Shown: positions 1-9,233 of the stretch, piece by piece | Numbering within the stretch: position 1 is the stretch's first letter | How the letters are laid out: the number at the start of each line of letters is the position of its first letter | Made by a program: the position numbers and the translations under genes | Assembly: GCF_028705895.1 (NCBI RefSeq) | Contig: NZ_JAQWCQ010000038.1 | Coordinates: forward strand, 1 to 36,849 | Length of the DNA stretch: 36,849 nucleotides | Source: Massilibacteroides sp. | GTDB taxonomy: Bacteria; Bacteroidota; Bacteroidia; Bacteroidales; Tannerellaceae | Direction: 5' to 3' | Notes under the pieces: generated by a model | Seen by the model: the letters and a program-made list of their open reading frames with translations, nothing else | What the model was told of the DNA's origin: nothing | The model's database searches: none

Positions 1-57
1 GCCATGAAAATGAAAAGGCATACCGTACCATTTAAACTGGATAGTAGAAATTAGGTG

Positions 58-91
58 TAGTGTCTAAACAAAAACAAAAGACACTGAAAAT
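58..91. repeat. Short hairpin sharing words with the right window edge
   Basis: AGTGTCT (59-65) and AGACACT (79-85) form a perfect 7-bp inverted repeat around a 13-base A-rich loop. The words TAGTGTCTAAA (58-68) and CACTGAAAAT (82-91) both recur near the right edge of the window, at 36816-36826 and 36795-36804. It lies beyond the 3' end of the minus-strand regulator, but has no clear U-tract, so I do not call it a terminator. A decayed insertion-element end is one possibility. The hairpin is directly visible; its nature is inferred. Confidence 0.35.
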
Positions 92-127
92 CATTCGTTT
101 TCGAAAATAAACCGTCAAAGTCAGGAG

Positions 128-178
128 GCTCTTCGGCAAACCAGTTTAAGCTCTTCGGCAAACTAAACCAAGCTCTTT
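128..178. repeat. Degenerate 22-bp tandem repeat, about 2.3 copies
   Basis: GCTCTTCGGCAAAC occurs at 128-141 and again at 150-163, exactly 22 bp apart, and a third partial unit (GCTCTTTT) starts at 172. The remaining 7-8 bases of each unit differ. It sits about 40 bp beyond the stop of the minus-strand regulator. No function is evident; it may be replication slippage. Confidence 0.5.
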
Positions 179-217
179 TAAATTGTGCTGCAAAGAAGTT
201 TTTTTTAGATTATCCTT

Positions 218-3200
218 TTATTCGCGAAGAAATTCAGAAGGAGATTTTCCGTATTGTTTTAAGAAACTGGTTGAAAAATAGGAGGGGGAAGAAAAACCAC
301 ATTTGAATGCAATTTCGTTTATCCTCGTTTCACCGTCCTTCATCAAACGTACTGCTTTTTTTAATCGGGCTATTTTTATAAATTCAACGGGAGAAATTCC
401 TGAAATACCTTTTACTTTTCTGTATAGTCCTGACGTACTCATCCCCAGTTCAGACGCGAGCATTTCTACTCCAAGTTTTTCACTTGCAATGTTTTCTTCA
501 ATGCAATCAGTTAGTTTTTTTAAAAATAGATCATCTGCAGGTGAAGTTGAAAGACTGGCTGCTTCCGTTAATGGTTTTTCTTTATAAGCTTTGTTGAGTA
601 AGATCCTGTTTTTTATGAGGTTCTTTGTCTGAGCGATCAACAACTCTATTGAAAAAGGTTTTTCTAAATAAGCATCGGCTCCCTGATTTAATCCTTTAAG
701 ATGTGATTGCAGATTGTGTTGAGCTGTTAGTATTATAAATGGTATATGGCTGTAATTGATGTCATTCTTTACTATATTACAGAGTTCAAAGCCATCCATG
801 TTCGGCATCATCACATCGCTGATTATCAAATCTGCGGAGTGATTGTTTAATTGATTGAGGGCATCTTTTCCATCCGCAGCCTCGATTACTGAATAATCGG
901 AGCTTAATTCTTTGCTTATGAACATTCTCATTTCTTCCTGATCCTCGACTACTAATATAGTTGGTCTTTCAGATTCGGGACTTTTACTTTCTCTTGCGTC
1001 CGGAGAAACCGTTTTTTCTTGTACCTGCAATAGGGGTAAGGTTAAGGTAAAGCAGTTTTGCTTGTCTTCTGTCTGTGTGCAGGTCAACTTTCCCTGATGG
1101 AAATCCGTTAAAGAATGTGCAAGCGATAAACCTATACCACTGCCTTCCTGATGAATTGTCTCGTTTAACCGGTAAAAAGGAGTAAATATCTGTTCTCTTT
1201 CGCTTTCCGGAATTAAGAGACCGTCATTCACGACATCAATAGAAAATGTTTTCTCTTCCTGGTTATTTCTGATGGTTAGTGCGATTTTTTTATCAGAATA
1301 TTTGATCGCGTTTGTGATCAGATTACTGATGATTTTAGAAAAGGCCTCCCTGTCAATCATCGCATACCTTGTTTTCTCGGTTCCGTTTATCGTAAATTCT
1401 TTTCCTTTTTGCTTCATTACCGGAAGAAACGGCTGAAGTATCGTTTGCAACCAAATGGAAACATCTGTTTCTGTATAATGTAATTTGAACCCTTTGCTCT
1501 CAGTTTTACGGAAATCGAGTAACTGATTGCTTAGATTTAATAATCTCTCTGTGTTTCTCTCAATGGTTTGCAAGTTCTCTTTCGTGTCTGCTGTTCCGTC
1601 GCCGGATTTGAGAATCTTTTCTAAAGGAGCTTTAATCAGAGTTAAAGGAGTTCTTATCTCATGCGTTATGAATGTGAAGAATTGGATCTTGGCATCGTAT
1701 AATTCTTTTTCTTTTTTAGCTTCAAAACGTTCCCGTTTGAAACGATGCTTTTCTTCCAGTCGGCGCTTTTTATAACTATAAAAAAGAAAGACAGATAAAC
1801 CGGCTAATAAAGCGTAAAGGCTGAAAGCCCATCCTGTTTGCCAGAAAGGAGGGGTAATCAGAATAGGTAATGAATATTCATTTTCCTGCCATGCTCCACT
1901 GCTGTTTGTTGATTTAACCTTGAATACATATTTGCCCGGAGAAAGATTTGCAAAAGTAACATCTTTGTTCCCGTTCATGAAAATCCATTCTTTATCAATG
2001 TTCTCCAATTTATAAGCATATCGTATGGCTTCCGGCGAGGTGTAACTTAATGCTACAAATGAAAGACTGAATGTTGCTGCGTTATAAGGTAGTGTAAGCG
2101 TTTCAACGCTTTCTGCCGGCAGAGATTTGTATTGATTGCTTTTATTGTCGGGAACGTTGACGCGTGTAATGAAAACCGGAGGAGTGAATGTGTCTTCTTT
2201 GAAACGGCTCGGGTTAAAATCAATCATGCCATTGATCGTTCCCATGTAAATTGTTCCGTCCGGAGTTTTGTAAGAGGAACTATAATTGAACTGCGTCTCG
2301 TGCAATCCGTCGGTATAAGTAAAGACGCGCATGGCATACGTTTCCGGATGAAACCGAACTAAACCATTTGCCGTAGAAAGCCAGAAAAAACCGTTTTCAT
2401 CTTCTACAATCCGATAAACAATATTACTTGGTAGTCCATTTTCTGCAGTGATTTGATTGAATGACCCGGTTTTTCTGTTGAATAACGAGAGCCCGTTTAC
2501 CGTGCTTATCCATATTTGTCCTTTAGAATCTTCAAAAACGGATGTCGTATTATTACTTGCAATGCTTTGTGAGTTTTGAGGATTATTGGTGTAATGATGA
2601 ACCTCATCCGTTTCGCGGATATAATGAAATACTCCGTTGGATGTCGCAAACCAGATATTCCCTGTTTTATCTTCGTAAATCTGCCTTATCAATGTGTGAA
2701 TGTTTTTCCAGGGCTTAAATGTATCCTTTTCGGGGTCGTAAAGGCTAACCCCTAAAGAGGTCCCTGCAAATAATTCCCCTGAGCGGGTAGCATGAAAACT
2801 AACGATGAAATCGCTTTCAAGACCTTTTTGCGTGCTCGCGCGCGTGTACCTTTTTATTATTCTGCCCGAGGTTAAGTCGATAACATCAATGCCCCGATTA
2901 TATGTTCCTACCCATAACCGGTTTTCTTTTGCGAGCAATCCATGTATATTTGTGGCTGATAATGGGTGTTGGGGATTGTTATATGAATAATTTGTTATTT
3001 CTCCAGTTTTCGGGTTATACTTGTTTATCCCATTATCTTCCGTTCCGAACCAAATCATGCCATATTGATCGGGACAGATTTCCCTTACCGCATTTCCCGG
3101 CATATCAAGATGCGTTTTTCCGCCTATGAAATAGTCGAAAGGAGTGTATTGCTTGGGTAAGTAACTAACGCCACCAAAAAAAGAACCGGCCCACATACCA

Positions 3201-4132
3201 CCTTCATTGTCTTTTGTAAGAGAATATATGGCATTATCCGAGAGAGCATATTCATTTGTTAAAGATTTTCGTAGGTTAATCAGACTTTTATCAAGCAGGT
3301 TGTAGATATACACGCCCGATTCGGATGCTATCCAGTAGGTGTGTTTATTAAAAGAACAAATGTCGCGTATTTGTGTGTCCGGAATCACATTTTCAACTTT
3401 CCGGGAATGATAGTTGAAAAATTTAAGCCCCATTTTATCCGTACCGATAAATACTCCTGCATCGGCAACCTGACAGATTACATCGATATGAGTTTGCGAT
3501 GTTATTTCATCTGGTGTCAGGATAGTTGTCTTCGTAAATGAATCGGTTTGTTTATTGTATTCATATAACGTATTTCCATCACTGAACAACGGTAAACCTT
3601 CATCTGTGATAGTAATCGAACGCGGTGAAAAATACTCATTTGCGGGATAAACAGTATGACTCTTATCTATTAAACTATATCGTACGATTCGGTTATGTGT
3701 AATAAACCACAGGTTTTTGTACGCATCTTCCTTTACATGACGAAAATATTCAATATGCTCTTGTTCCGGTATAAGCTGAAACGGATGAAAAGTTTCTGTG
3801 CGATAATCATAGAAACATACTCCTTTGTTGGTGCAAATCCATATTTTATTTTCAGAATCCTCAAACAAACTGATGATGAAATCGTTCGGAATGCTGTTGT
3901 CCGAAAAGGAATTATGACGATATACTTTGAAGGTATGCCCGTCGAAACGATTTAATCCATCTTCAGTTCCAAACCACATAAACCCTCTTCTGTCCTGAAT
4001 AGATGCATAAACGGTATTATGTGAAAGTCCATGTTTGTTGTTGTAATGTCTGAAATAACGGTTCTCAGCATTTCCCTTTGTCCAAAGTAAGAGTAATAAC
4101 ATCAATATTGACAATGGAAGCTTGAGATTCAT
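218..4132 (-). CDS. Hybrid two-component system regulator (HTCS), 1304 aa
   Basis: One-protein sensor and transcription factor of the Bacteroidetes HTCS type, spanning the inner membrane. A signal peptide (1-22) precedes two propellers of repeats such as MWFGTEDGLNRFDG (about 25-650), a Y_Y_Y domain (about 690-760) and a membrane helix (about 765-787). The histidine kinase follows with phospho-acceptor H824 (THEIRTPL) and ATPase boxes near N944 and GSGIGLSLA (997-1005). The receiver (about 1057-1172) has D1106 and K1158, and an AraC-type HTH fills 1205-1304. The protein is full length for the family. It is divergent from the M16 peptidase and not next to glycan genes inside the window, so its ligand and target are unknown; a partner locus may lie left of position 1. 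Confidence 0.95.
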   Translation of the reverse strand: MNLKLPLSILMLLLLLWTKGNAENRYFRHYNNKHGLSHNTVYASIQDRRGFMWFGTEDGLNRFDGHTFKVYRHNSFSDNSIPNDFIISLFEDSENKIWICTNKGVCFYDYRTETFHPFQLIPEQEHIEYFRHVKEDAYKNLWFITHNRIVRYSLIDKSHTVYPANEYFSPRSITITDEGLPLFSDGNTLYEYNKQTDSFTKTTILTPDEITSQTHIDVICQVADAGVFIGTDKMGLKFFNYHSRKVENVIPDTQIRDICSFNKHTYWIASESGVYIYNLLDKSLINLRKSLTNEYALSDNAIYSLTKDNEGGMWAGSFFGGVSYLPKQYTPFDYFIGGKTHLDMPGNAVREICPDQYGMIWFGTEDNGINKYNPKTGEITNYSYNNPQHPLSATNIHGLLAKENRLWVGTYNRGIDVIDLTSGRIIKRYTRASTQKGLESDFIVSFHATRSGELFAGTSLGVSLYDPEKDTFKPWKNIHTLIRQIYEDKTGNIWFATSNGVFHYIRETDEVHHYTNNPQNSQSIASNNTTSVFEDSKGQIWISTVNGLSLFNRKTGSFNQITAENGLPSNIVYRIVEDENGFFWLSTANGLVRFHPETYAMRVFTYTDGLHETQFNYSSSYKTPDGTIYMGTINGMIDFNPSRFKEDTFTPPVFITRVNVPDNKSNQYKSLPAESVETLTLPYNAATFSLSFVALSYTSPEAIRYAYKLENIDKEWIFMNGNKDVTFANLSPGKYVFKVKSTNSSGAWQENEYSLPILITPPFWQTGWAFSLYALLAGLSVFLFYSYKKRRLEEKHRFKRERFEAKKEKELYDAKIQFFTFITHEIRTPLTLIKAPLEKILKSGDGTADTKENLQTIERNTERLLNLSNQLLDFRKTESKGFKLHYTETDVSIWLQTILQPFLPVMKQKGKEFTINGTEKTRYAMIDREAFSKIISNLITNAIKYSDKKIALTIRNNQEEKTFSIDVVNDGLLIPESEREQIFTPFYRLNETIHQEGSGIGLSLAHSLTDFHQGKLTCTQTEDKQNCFTLTLPLLQVQEKTVSPDARESKSPESERPTILVVEDQEEMRMFISKELSSDYSVIEAADGKDALNQLNNHSADLIISDVMMPNMDGFELCNIVKNDINYSHIPFIILTAQHNLQSHLKGLNQGADAYLEKPFSIELLIAQTKNLIKNRILLNKAYKEKPLTEAASLSTSPADDLFLKKLTDCIEENIASEKLGVEMLASELGMSTSGLYRKVKGISGISPVEFIKIARLKKAVRLMKDGETRINEIAFKCGFSSPSYFSTSFLKQYGKSPSEFLRE

Positions 4133-4160
4133 ATCGTATAACTTCTTGTGTTTTTTTTAG

Positions 4161-4192
4161 CAAATCTATGAATAATTATCAAAACAAATATA
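4161..4192 (-). promoter_or_regulatory. Candidate -7 boxes for the left HTCS gene
   Basis: Read on the minus strand, TAGATTTG (4168-4161) and TATATTTG (4192-4185) both match the Bacteroidetes -7 consensus TAnnTTTG. They lie 29 and 53 bp upstream of the HTCS start. No TTTG at the ideal 19-21 bp spacing was seen for either, so the choice between them is open. Confidence 0.4.
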
Positions 4193-4251
4193 ATGATCTG
4201 TATTGAAAACTAAAAACCTTTTGATTTCTCGTATTGTTTAATGAAAGTAGA

Positions 4252-4259
4252 TATATTTG
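4252..4259 (+). promoter_or_regulatory. -7 box for the M16 peptidase; decides its start
   Basis: TATATTTG matches TAnnTTTG exactly and would start transcription near 4266. An upstream ATG at 4241 would then be untranscribed, so the ATG at 4280 is the better start. No convincing -33 TTTG at the ideal spacing was found. Confidence 0.5.
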
Positions 4260-4279
4260 TATTTATATGTCTATTGTTA

Positions 4280-7162
4280 ATGAAAAAAATATTGCCTGTG
4301 GCACTTTTGACGCTAAGCGCGAGTGTGTATTCTGCCGAAATACCGGAATCTCTTCGCGTAAAAGAATATAAGCTGAGTAATGGACTGACTGTTTGGTTGA
4401 ATGAGGATCATAGCGAACCTAAAGTGTTTGGAGCTGTGGTTGTTAAGGCTGGTTCAAAAGATTGTCCCGACACTGGTATCGCGCATTATTTTGAGCATAT
4501 GATGTTCAAAGGAACAGATAAAATCGGGACGGTTGATTATGAAGCGGAAAAAGTGTTATTGGATTCAATAGCTACAAAATACGATGAGTTGGCTCAGACC
4601 TCGGATCCGGAAAAAAGAGCGAAAATTCAATTAGAGATTAATCAAATAAGTGTCCGCGCTTCTGAATATGTTATTCCAAATGAGTTTGACCATTTGATTA
4701 CCCGCTATGGCGGTAGTATGTTGAATGCGGGAACTTCCTATGATTTTACCGTTTATTTTAATACGTTCTCTCCTCAGTATATGATTCAGTGGGCAGAGAT
4801 TAATAGCGAACGACTCGTGAATCCTGTTTTTCGTCTTTTTCAGAATGAACTGGAAACAGTTTATGAAGAGAAAAATATGTACACAGACAGGATGGGAGGA
4901 CAGGCTATCGAGAAACTCACATACCGTTATTTTTACCCTCACCCATATGCTTATCCGATAGTCGGGAGCACAGAAAGTTTGAAGAATCCGCGTCTTTCTG
5001 AAATGCGTAAATTCTTTGAGGACTATTATGTTGCATCTAATATGGGATTGATTCTGAGTGGTGATTTTGACTCAAAAGAAGTACTATCTTTATTAGAGAG
5101 AACGTTCTCGAGGGTAAGGAAAGGCGAAGCTCCTGTCAGGGAAAAAGTGGTTTTACCTCCTTTTCGGGGTAAAGAGACGGAACGTATCAAGCTGTCTATC
5201 CCTTTTGTTAAAGTTCTGGCACTTGGTTTCCGGGGAGTACCTGCTAATCATCCGGATGAAGCAGCATTAAAGATTGCCGTTGGTTTACTAAATAACGAAA
5301 ACGGAACGGGCTTTTTAGATAAGTTGATGGTCGAGCGGAAACTAATGGCAGCTATTGCGATGAGTGAAAGCTTAAACGAAGCCGGTATATTAGGTGTAGG
5401 GGTGGTTCCTAAGTTATTGTTTCAAACCTATAACTCAGCAACTAAATTAGTATGGCGGGAAATTGAACGTGTTAAATCCGGAGAGTTTTCGGATGAGATG
5501 TTTAATAGTCTTAAATTAGAATCCGTTCGTTCATACAATGCCAGTCTCGAAGATATCAGCTCGCGTGCGCAAACGATGATGCGACTTTATTCGCAGGGGA
5601 TCTCGTGGGAAGAGTATGTGACAGACCTTGATCGTATTAATGCGCTGACAAAAGACGATGTAGTCAATGCTGCCCGTAAATACTTTACAGAAAATCATTT
5701 GTATGTTACTAAGAAGACAGGCAAATATCCCAAAGATAATCTGCCCAAACCGGATTATGAGCCGATAGCTCCTAAAAATGCGAATGCGAAATCTGATTTT
5801 GCAAAGAAAATGGAGGAAATACCGGTTCAGGAATTGTCGCCACGTTTACTTGATTTTGAAAATGATATTGAGACGGAAAAGCTATCTCCTTATGTAACCC
5901 TATATGTCAAACAGAACCCTGTTAATACAATATTTACATTTAGCTTGTCTTATAAAATAGGAACGCTTAAAGCGCCTATATTAAAGCAGGTAGCCGATTA
6001 TCTTCCTTTTTTAGGAACGGAAACTCAATCGTTCAGGGAATTTAGAGAGGCTCTTCAGTCTTTTGGCGCGTCCCTTTCCTTTGAAGCGAATGACCAGACA
6101 TTCACAATAAGAGTGAATGGTTTTGATGAGAAGTTTGAAAAGACATTATCTCTTGTAACCTCTTTTATGGAGACCGTAAAAGCCGATAAAAAGAATGTGA
6201 GTCAACTAAAAGATGCAGAAAAGGTGACCTTAAAATCCTTTTCTAAATCAGGAGATGATGTTGCAAAAGCGTTGCTTGAGATGGTGAAGTATGGCGAAGA
6301 ATCCAAGTTCCTTAAAAAAGTATCTTTCTCTGAATTGAAAAAAATGACAGGAGAAGAGCTGGTCAAGTCTTTCAAAAAGACTCAGATGATTGCTTGTGAT
6401 ATTCATTATTGTGGAGCTATACCTTTAAATCGTGTTGCGACAATATTGAAAGAACATTTAGATCTGGATAAAATAAATAAAGAGTCGGCATCTCCTTATT
6501 ATCGTCCGTTGATAACTTACGAAGAACCTCGTGTCTATTTTTATAATATGCCCGATGCAGGCCAAAGTATTGTGTATGCTTATGTACCCGGAGAACCGCA
6601 AGATGAATTTGGAAAAAGACATGCGGCAAAACTTTTCAGCGGTTATTTCGGAGGTGATATGTCTTCATTAATGTTTCAGGAAATCCGTGAATTCCGTTCT
6701 TTTGCTTACCGGGCGTTTGCAAAGTATATAATACCTCCTTTTGTTCATAGTGATAAACCCGGAGAATTAACAGCCAGTATGACAACTCAGTCTGATAAAA
6801 CGACGGATGCTATCTCCGTACTTGACTCGTTGATCCGGAAAATGCCCGTAAAACCAGAAAAAATAGAATCTATCCGGCAGACCGTATTAAATCATGCAAA
6901 TAATAATTATCCCTCGTTTCGTGAAATATCGGAAAAGATTGCCCAGTATCGTATGGAAGGCTATGATGTAGATCCGAACTATTTGTTTATCAATAATCTC
7001 TATAATTTGGATATGGATGATATCATACGCTTTTACGAAAATAACATTGCCGACCGTCCTGTCGTTTACATGGTAGTAGGTAACTCAAGAAAGATAGATA
7101 TGAATGAATTGGCTAAATTTGGAGAAGTGATACATATCCGTAAAAAAGATATTATAAAATAA
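4280..7162 (+). CDS. M16 family (insulinase/pitrilysin-like) zinc metallopeptidase, two domains, 960 aa
   Basis: Secreted, probably periplasmic metallopeptidase. With the start at 4280 the protein opens with a clean signal peptide (MKKILPVALLTLSASVYSA). An in-frame ATG at 4241 would add 13 residues, but it lies upstream of the likely transcription start. The inverted zinc motif HxxEH is seen as HYFEH at residues 69-73, and the third ligand should be one of the glutamates in ELETVYEEK (about 190-198). A roughly 40-residue charged insertion separates the motif from the next core segment. A second M16-like half (about 530-960) lacks HxxEH, as expected for the non-catalytic half of the clamshell. 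Substrate is unknown, but the family usually degrades small peptides. It stands alone, ending in a strong bidirectional terminator. Confidence 0.93.
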   Translation: MKKILPVALLTLSASVYSAEIPESLRVKEYKLSNGLTVWLNEDHSEPKVFGAVVVKAGSKDCPDTGIAHYFEHMMFKGTDKIGTVDYEAEKVLLDSIATKYDELAQTSDPEKRAKIQLEINQISVRASEYVIPNEFDHLITRYGGSMLNAGTSYDFTVYFNTFSPQYMIQWAEINSERLVNPVFRLFQNELETVYEEKNMYTDRMGGQAIEKLTYRYFYPHPYAYPIVGSTESLKNPRLSEMRKFFEDYYVASNMGLILSGDFDSKEVLSLLERTFSRVRKGEAPVREKVVLPPFRGKETERIKLSIPFVKVLALGFRGVPANHPDEAALKIAVGLLNNENGTGFLDKLMVERKLMAAIAMSESLNEAGILGVGVVPKLLFQTYNSATKLVWREIERVKSGEFSDEMFNSLKLESVRSYNASLEDISSRAQTMMRLYSQGISWEEYVTDLDRINALTKDDVVNAARKYFTENHLYVTKKTGKYPKDNLPKPDYEPIAPKNANAKSDFAKKMEEIPVQELSPRLLDFENDIETEKLSPYVTLYVKQNPVNTIFTFSLSYKIGTLKAPILKQVADYLPFLGTETQSFREFREALQSFGASLSFEANDQTFTIRVNGFDEKFEKTLSLVTSFMETVKADKKNVSQLKDAEKVTLKSFSKSGDDVAKALLEMVKYGEESKFLKKVSFSELKKMTGEELVKSFKKTQMIACDIHYCGAIPLNRVATILKEHLDLDKINKESASPYYRPLITYEEPRVYFYNMPDAGQSIVYAYVPGEPQDEFGKRHAAKLFSGYFGGDMSSLMFQEIREFRSFAYRAFAKYIIPPFVHSDKPGELTASMTTQSDKTTDAISVLDSLIRKMPVKPEKIESIRQTVLNHANNNYPSFREISEKIAQYRMEGYDVDPNYLFINNLYNLDMDDIIRFYENNIADRPVVYMVVGNSRKIDMNELAKFGEVIHIRKKDIIK

Positions 7163-7198
7163 GAATGAGAGTGTTTTCTTTCATACACTCTCATTCTT
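7161..7198. terminator. Bidirectional terminator between M16 gene and uxuA
   Basis: AAGAATGAGAGTGT (7161-7174) and ACACTCTCATTCTT (7185-7198) are a perfect 14-bp inverted repeat with a 10-base loop. The left arm begins inside the M16 stop codon, and uxuA ends 16 bp to the right on the other strand. T-rich sequence follows on both strands, so it can serve both convergent genes. Confidence 0.85.
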
Positions 7199-7213
7199 TA
7201 CTGTTTTATCAGC

Positions 7214-8392
7214 TTATTTTCCTAAAGTCTTGGAACGAGCAATTCCCATTTCCAGACCCCGTAATTCTGCTAATCCGCGCAAACGTCCGATACAAGAATA
7301 GCCCGGATTGGTTTTCTTCTTAAGATCGTCTATCATCTGATGTCCATGATCCGGACGCATAGCGATTGATTTACCACGTCTTTGTTGGAGTTCGAATAAG
7401 GCTTTCATTACGCCGTACATGTCAACGTCTCCTTCTAAATGGTTTGCTTCGTAGAAATTACCTTCTTCATCGCGTTGCGTACTACGGAAATGAACAAAGT
7501 CAATACGGTCTCCAAAACGTTCCATCATACCTGCCAGATCATTGTCGCTACGCACTCCGAAAGAGCCTGTACACAGACAGAGTCCGTTACTTTCGTTCGG
7601 TACTTCTTTGATCAGACTAAGGAAGTCTTGTTCCGTACTTAATACTCTCGGAAGTCCGAGAATAGAATAGGGGGGATCATCCGGGTGTATAACCAATCTG
7701 ACATTTGCCTCGTCAGCTACCGGTGCTATTTCGCGCAGGAAGTAAATCAGATTAGAACGTAATTTTTCTTTATCAATATCTTTATATCTTTCTAATTCAG
7801 CACGGAATTGTTCAATCGTGAAACTTTCTTCAGATCCCGGTAATCCGGCAATCATATTACGCGTTAGCGTATGTTTTTCTTCCTCGCTCATAGATTCAAA
7901 ACGAGCACGAGCTTTAGCTTTGTCTTCTTCTGAGTATTCCTGTGCAGCAGCGGGACGTTGTAAAATGAACAGATCGAATGCCATAAAGGCTGCACGTTCA
8001 AAACGCAACGCTTTAGAACCGTCAGGAAGCGTGTAAGCCAGGTCTGTACGCGTCCAATCCAATACCGGCATGAAGTTGTAAGTAACTACATAAATACCGC
8101 AAGAACCCAGATTACGGATAGATTGTTTATAATTCTCAATATATTTCCGGAAGTTACCCGTTTGTGTTTTTATATGTTCGTGTACAGGAACGCTTTCAAC
8201 AACGCTCCATTTTAGTCCGACAGCTTCGATCATTTCTTTTCTTTTTCTGATCTCTTCCAATGACCAGACTTCTCCGTTAGGAATATGATGTAATGCGGTT
8301 ACGATCCCTGTTGCTCCCGCCTGTCGGATGTCCCAAAGGCTGACAGGGTCGTTCGGACCATACCATCTCCAAGTTTGTTCACATAAATACAT
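7214..8392 (-). CDS. uxuA: Mannonate dehydratase
   Basis: Cytoplasmic enzyme that dehydrates D-mannonate to 2-keto-3-deoxy-D-gluconate (EC 4.2.1.8) in hexuronate catabolism. At 392 aa it has the family length and the typical opening [20 protein letters not shown]. Probable metal ligands, by analogy with characterised UxuA proteins, are H236 (VIHPDDPP), C274 (LCLCTGSFG), H301 (DFVHFRS) and D348 (RPDHGH). It is the last gene of the lacI-uxuB-uxuA operon, 24 bp after the SDR gene. In this context it would handle glucuronate released from xylan by the GH67 enzyme. The glucuronate isomerase and the KDG kinase/aldolase are not in the window. Confidence 0.97.
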   Translation of the reverse strand: MYLCEQTWRWYGPNDPVSLWDIRQAGATGIVTALHHIPNGEVWSLEEIRKRKEMIEAVGLKWSVVESVPVHEHIKTQTGNFRKYIENYKQSIRNLGSCGIYVVTYNFMPVLDWTRTDLAYTLPDGSKALRFERAAFMAFDLFILQRPAAAQEYSEEDKAKARARFESMSEEEKHTLTRNMIAGLPGSEESFTIEQFRAELERYKDIDKEKLRSNLIYFLREIAPVADEANVRLVIHPDDPPYSILGLPRVLSTEQDFLSLIKEVPNESNGLCLCTGSFGVRSDNDLAGMMERFGDRIDFVHFRSTQRDEEGNFYEANHLEGDVDMYGVMKALFELQQRRGKSIAMRPDHGHQMIDDLKKKTNPGYSCIGRLRGLAELRGLEMGIARSKTLGK

Positions 8393-8416
8393 AATCTTTA
8401 TTTTAAAATGTTCATA

Positions 8417-9229
8417 TTAGATTGAAAAGGCATCAAATCCACCATCAACAGGAATCACTGTACCGGTCACAAAAGCTGATGCATCACTTGCCAACCATTG
8501 TAAGGTTCCTAATAATTCTTCCGGTTTACCGAGTCGTCCGAAAGGCGTATGCGCTAAAACAGTCTGACATCTTGGTGATGGCGTTCCATCCGGATTCGTC
8601 ATTAACGCACGATTTTGCTCTGTCAGGAAAAATCCCGGAGCCATAGCATTTACCCTCAATCCTTCACCAAATTTAATAGCAAGTTCTCCTGCCATATATT
8701 GCGTAAAATTACTTACTGCTGCTTTTGCGCAACCATAGCCTACGACTCTGGTCAACGGTCTTAATGCCGATTCCGATGAAATATTAATGATACTTCCTTT
8801 TTTCTGTTGTACCATTACATCAGCAAAGACCATAGTAGGCAATACAGTTCCAAACAGGTTAAGGTCAACTACCGCACGGAAAGCCTCAATATTCAGATCG
8901 AAAATAGTCTTATCGGGCGGAATCGTAGCTCCTGCCTGATTTCCTCCTGCCAAATTCACCAATACATCTATCCTTCCGTATGTTTTGAGAATTGCAGCTT
9001 TATTTTCTTCTAACACTTCTTTTTTCAGCACATCTGTCAGTAGGAATAATGCTTTTCCTCCTTCTTTAATAATCTCGTTCATCAAAGCATTTCCTTTGAC
9101 TGAATCACGGTCAAGAATAATAACAATGGCTCCTTCTTTTGCTAAATGTTTAGCCATACATGCCCCCAGGATACCGCATCCACCGGTCAATAAAATGACT
9201 TTTCCTTCTACACTGAATAGTTCGTTCAT
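8417..9229 (-). CDS. uxuB: SDR-family D-mannonate (fructuronate) oxidoreductase
   Basis: Short-chain dehydrogenase, 270 aa, expected to interconvert D-fructuronate and D-mannonate with NAD(P)H in the cytoplasm. The Rossmann motif TGGCGILG is at 15-22, the NAG-type motif appears as NLAGG (92-96), and the catalytic residues are S152, Y165 and K169 (YGCAK). It is a classical SDR like Bacillus YjmF, not the longer MDR-type UxuB of E. coli, so the symbol refers to function. The call rests on its position between lacI (4 bp upstream) and uxuA (24 bp downstream). A different sugar-acid dehydrogenase is possible but less likely. Confidence 0.88.
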   Translation of the reverse strand: MNELFSVEGKVILLTGGCGILGACMAKHLAKEGAIVIILDRDSVKGNALMNEIIKEGGKALFLLTDVLKKEVLEENKAAILKTYGRIDVLVNLAGGNQAGATIPPDKTIFDLNIEAFRAVVDLNLFGTVLPTMVFADVMVQQKKGSIINISSESALRPLTRVVGYGCAKAAVSNFTQYMAGELAIKFGEGLRVNAMAPGFFLTEQNRALMTNPDGTPSPRCQTVLAHTPFGRLGKPEELLGTLQWLASDASAFVTGTVIPVDGGFDAFSI

Positions 9230-9233
9230 GATA

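Noticed and set aside
303-587. 94-codon plus-strand open frame inside the left HTCS gene
   Set aside because: It is antisense to the AraC-type domain of a well-supported gene, has no promoter or family motif, and reads as a frame shadow. Other short frames opposite long genes were dropped for the same reason.
4241-4279. Upstream ATG of the M16 peptidase
   Set aside because: A TAnnTTTG box at 4252-4259 lies downstream of it, and the signal peptide is cleaner from the ATG at 4280.
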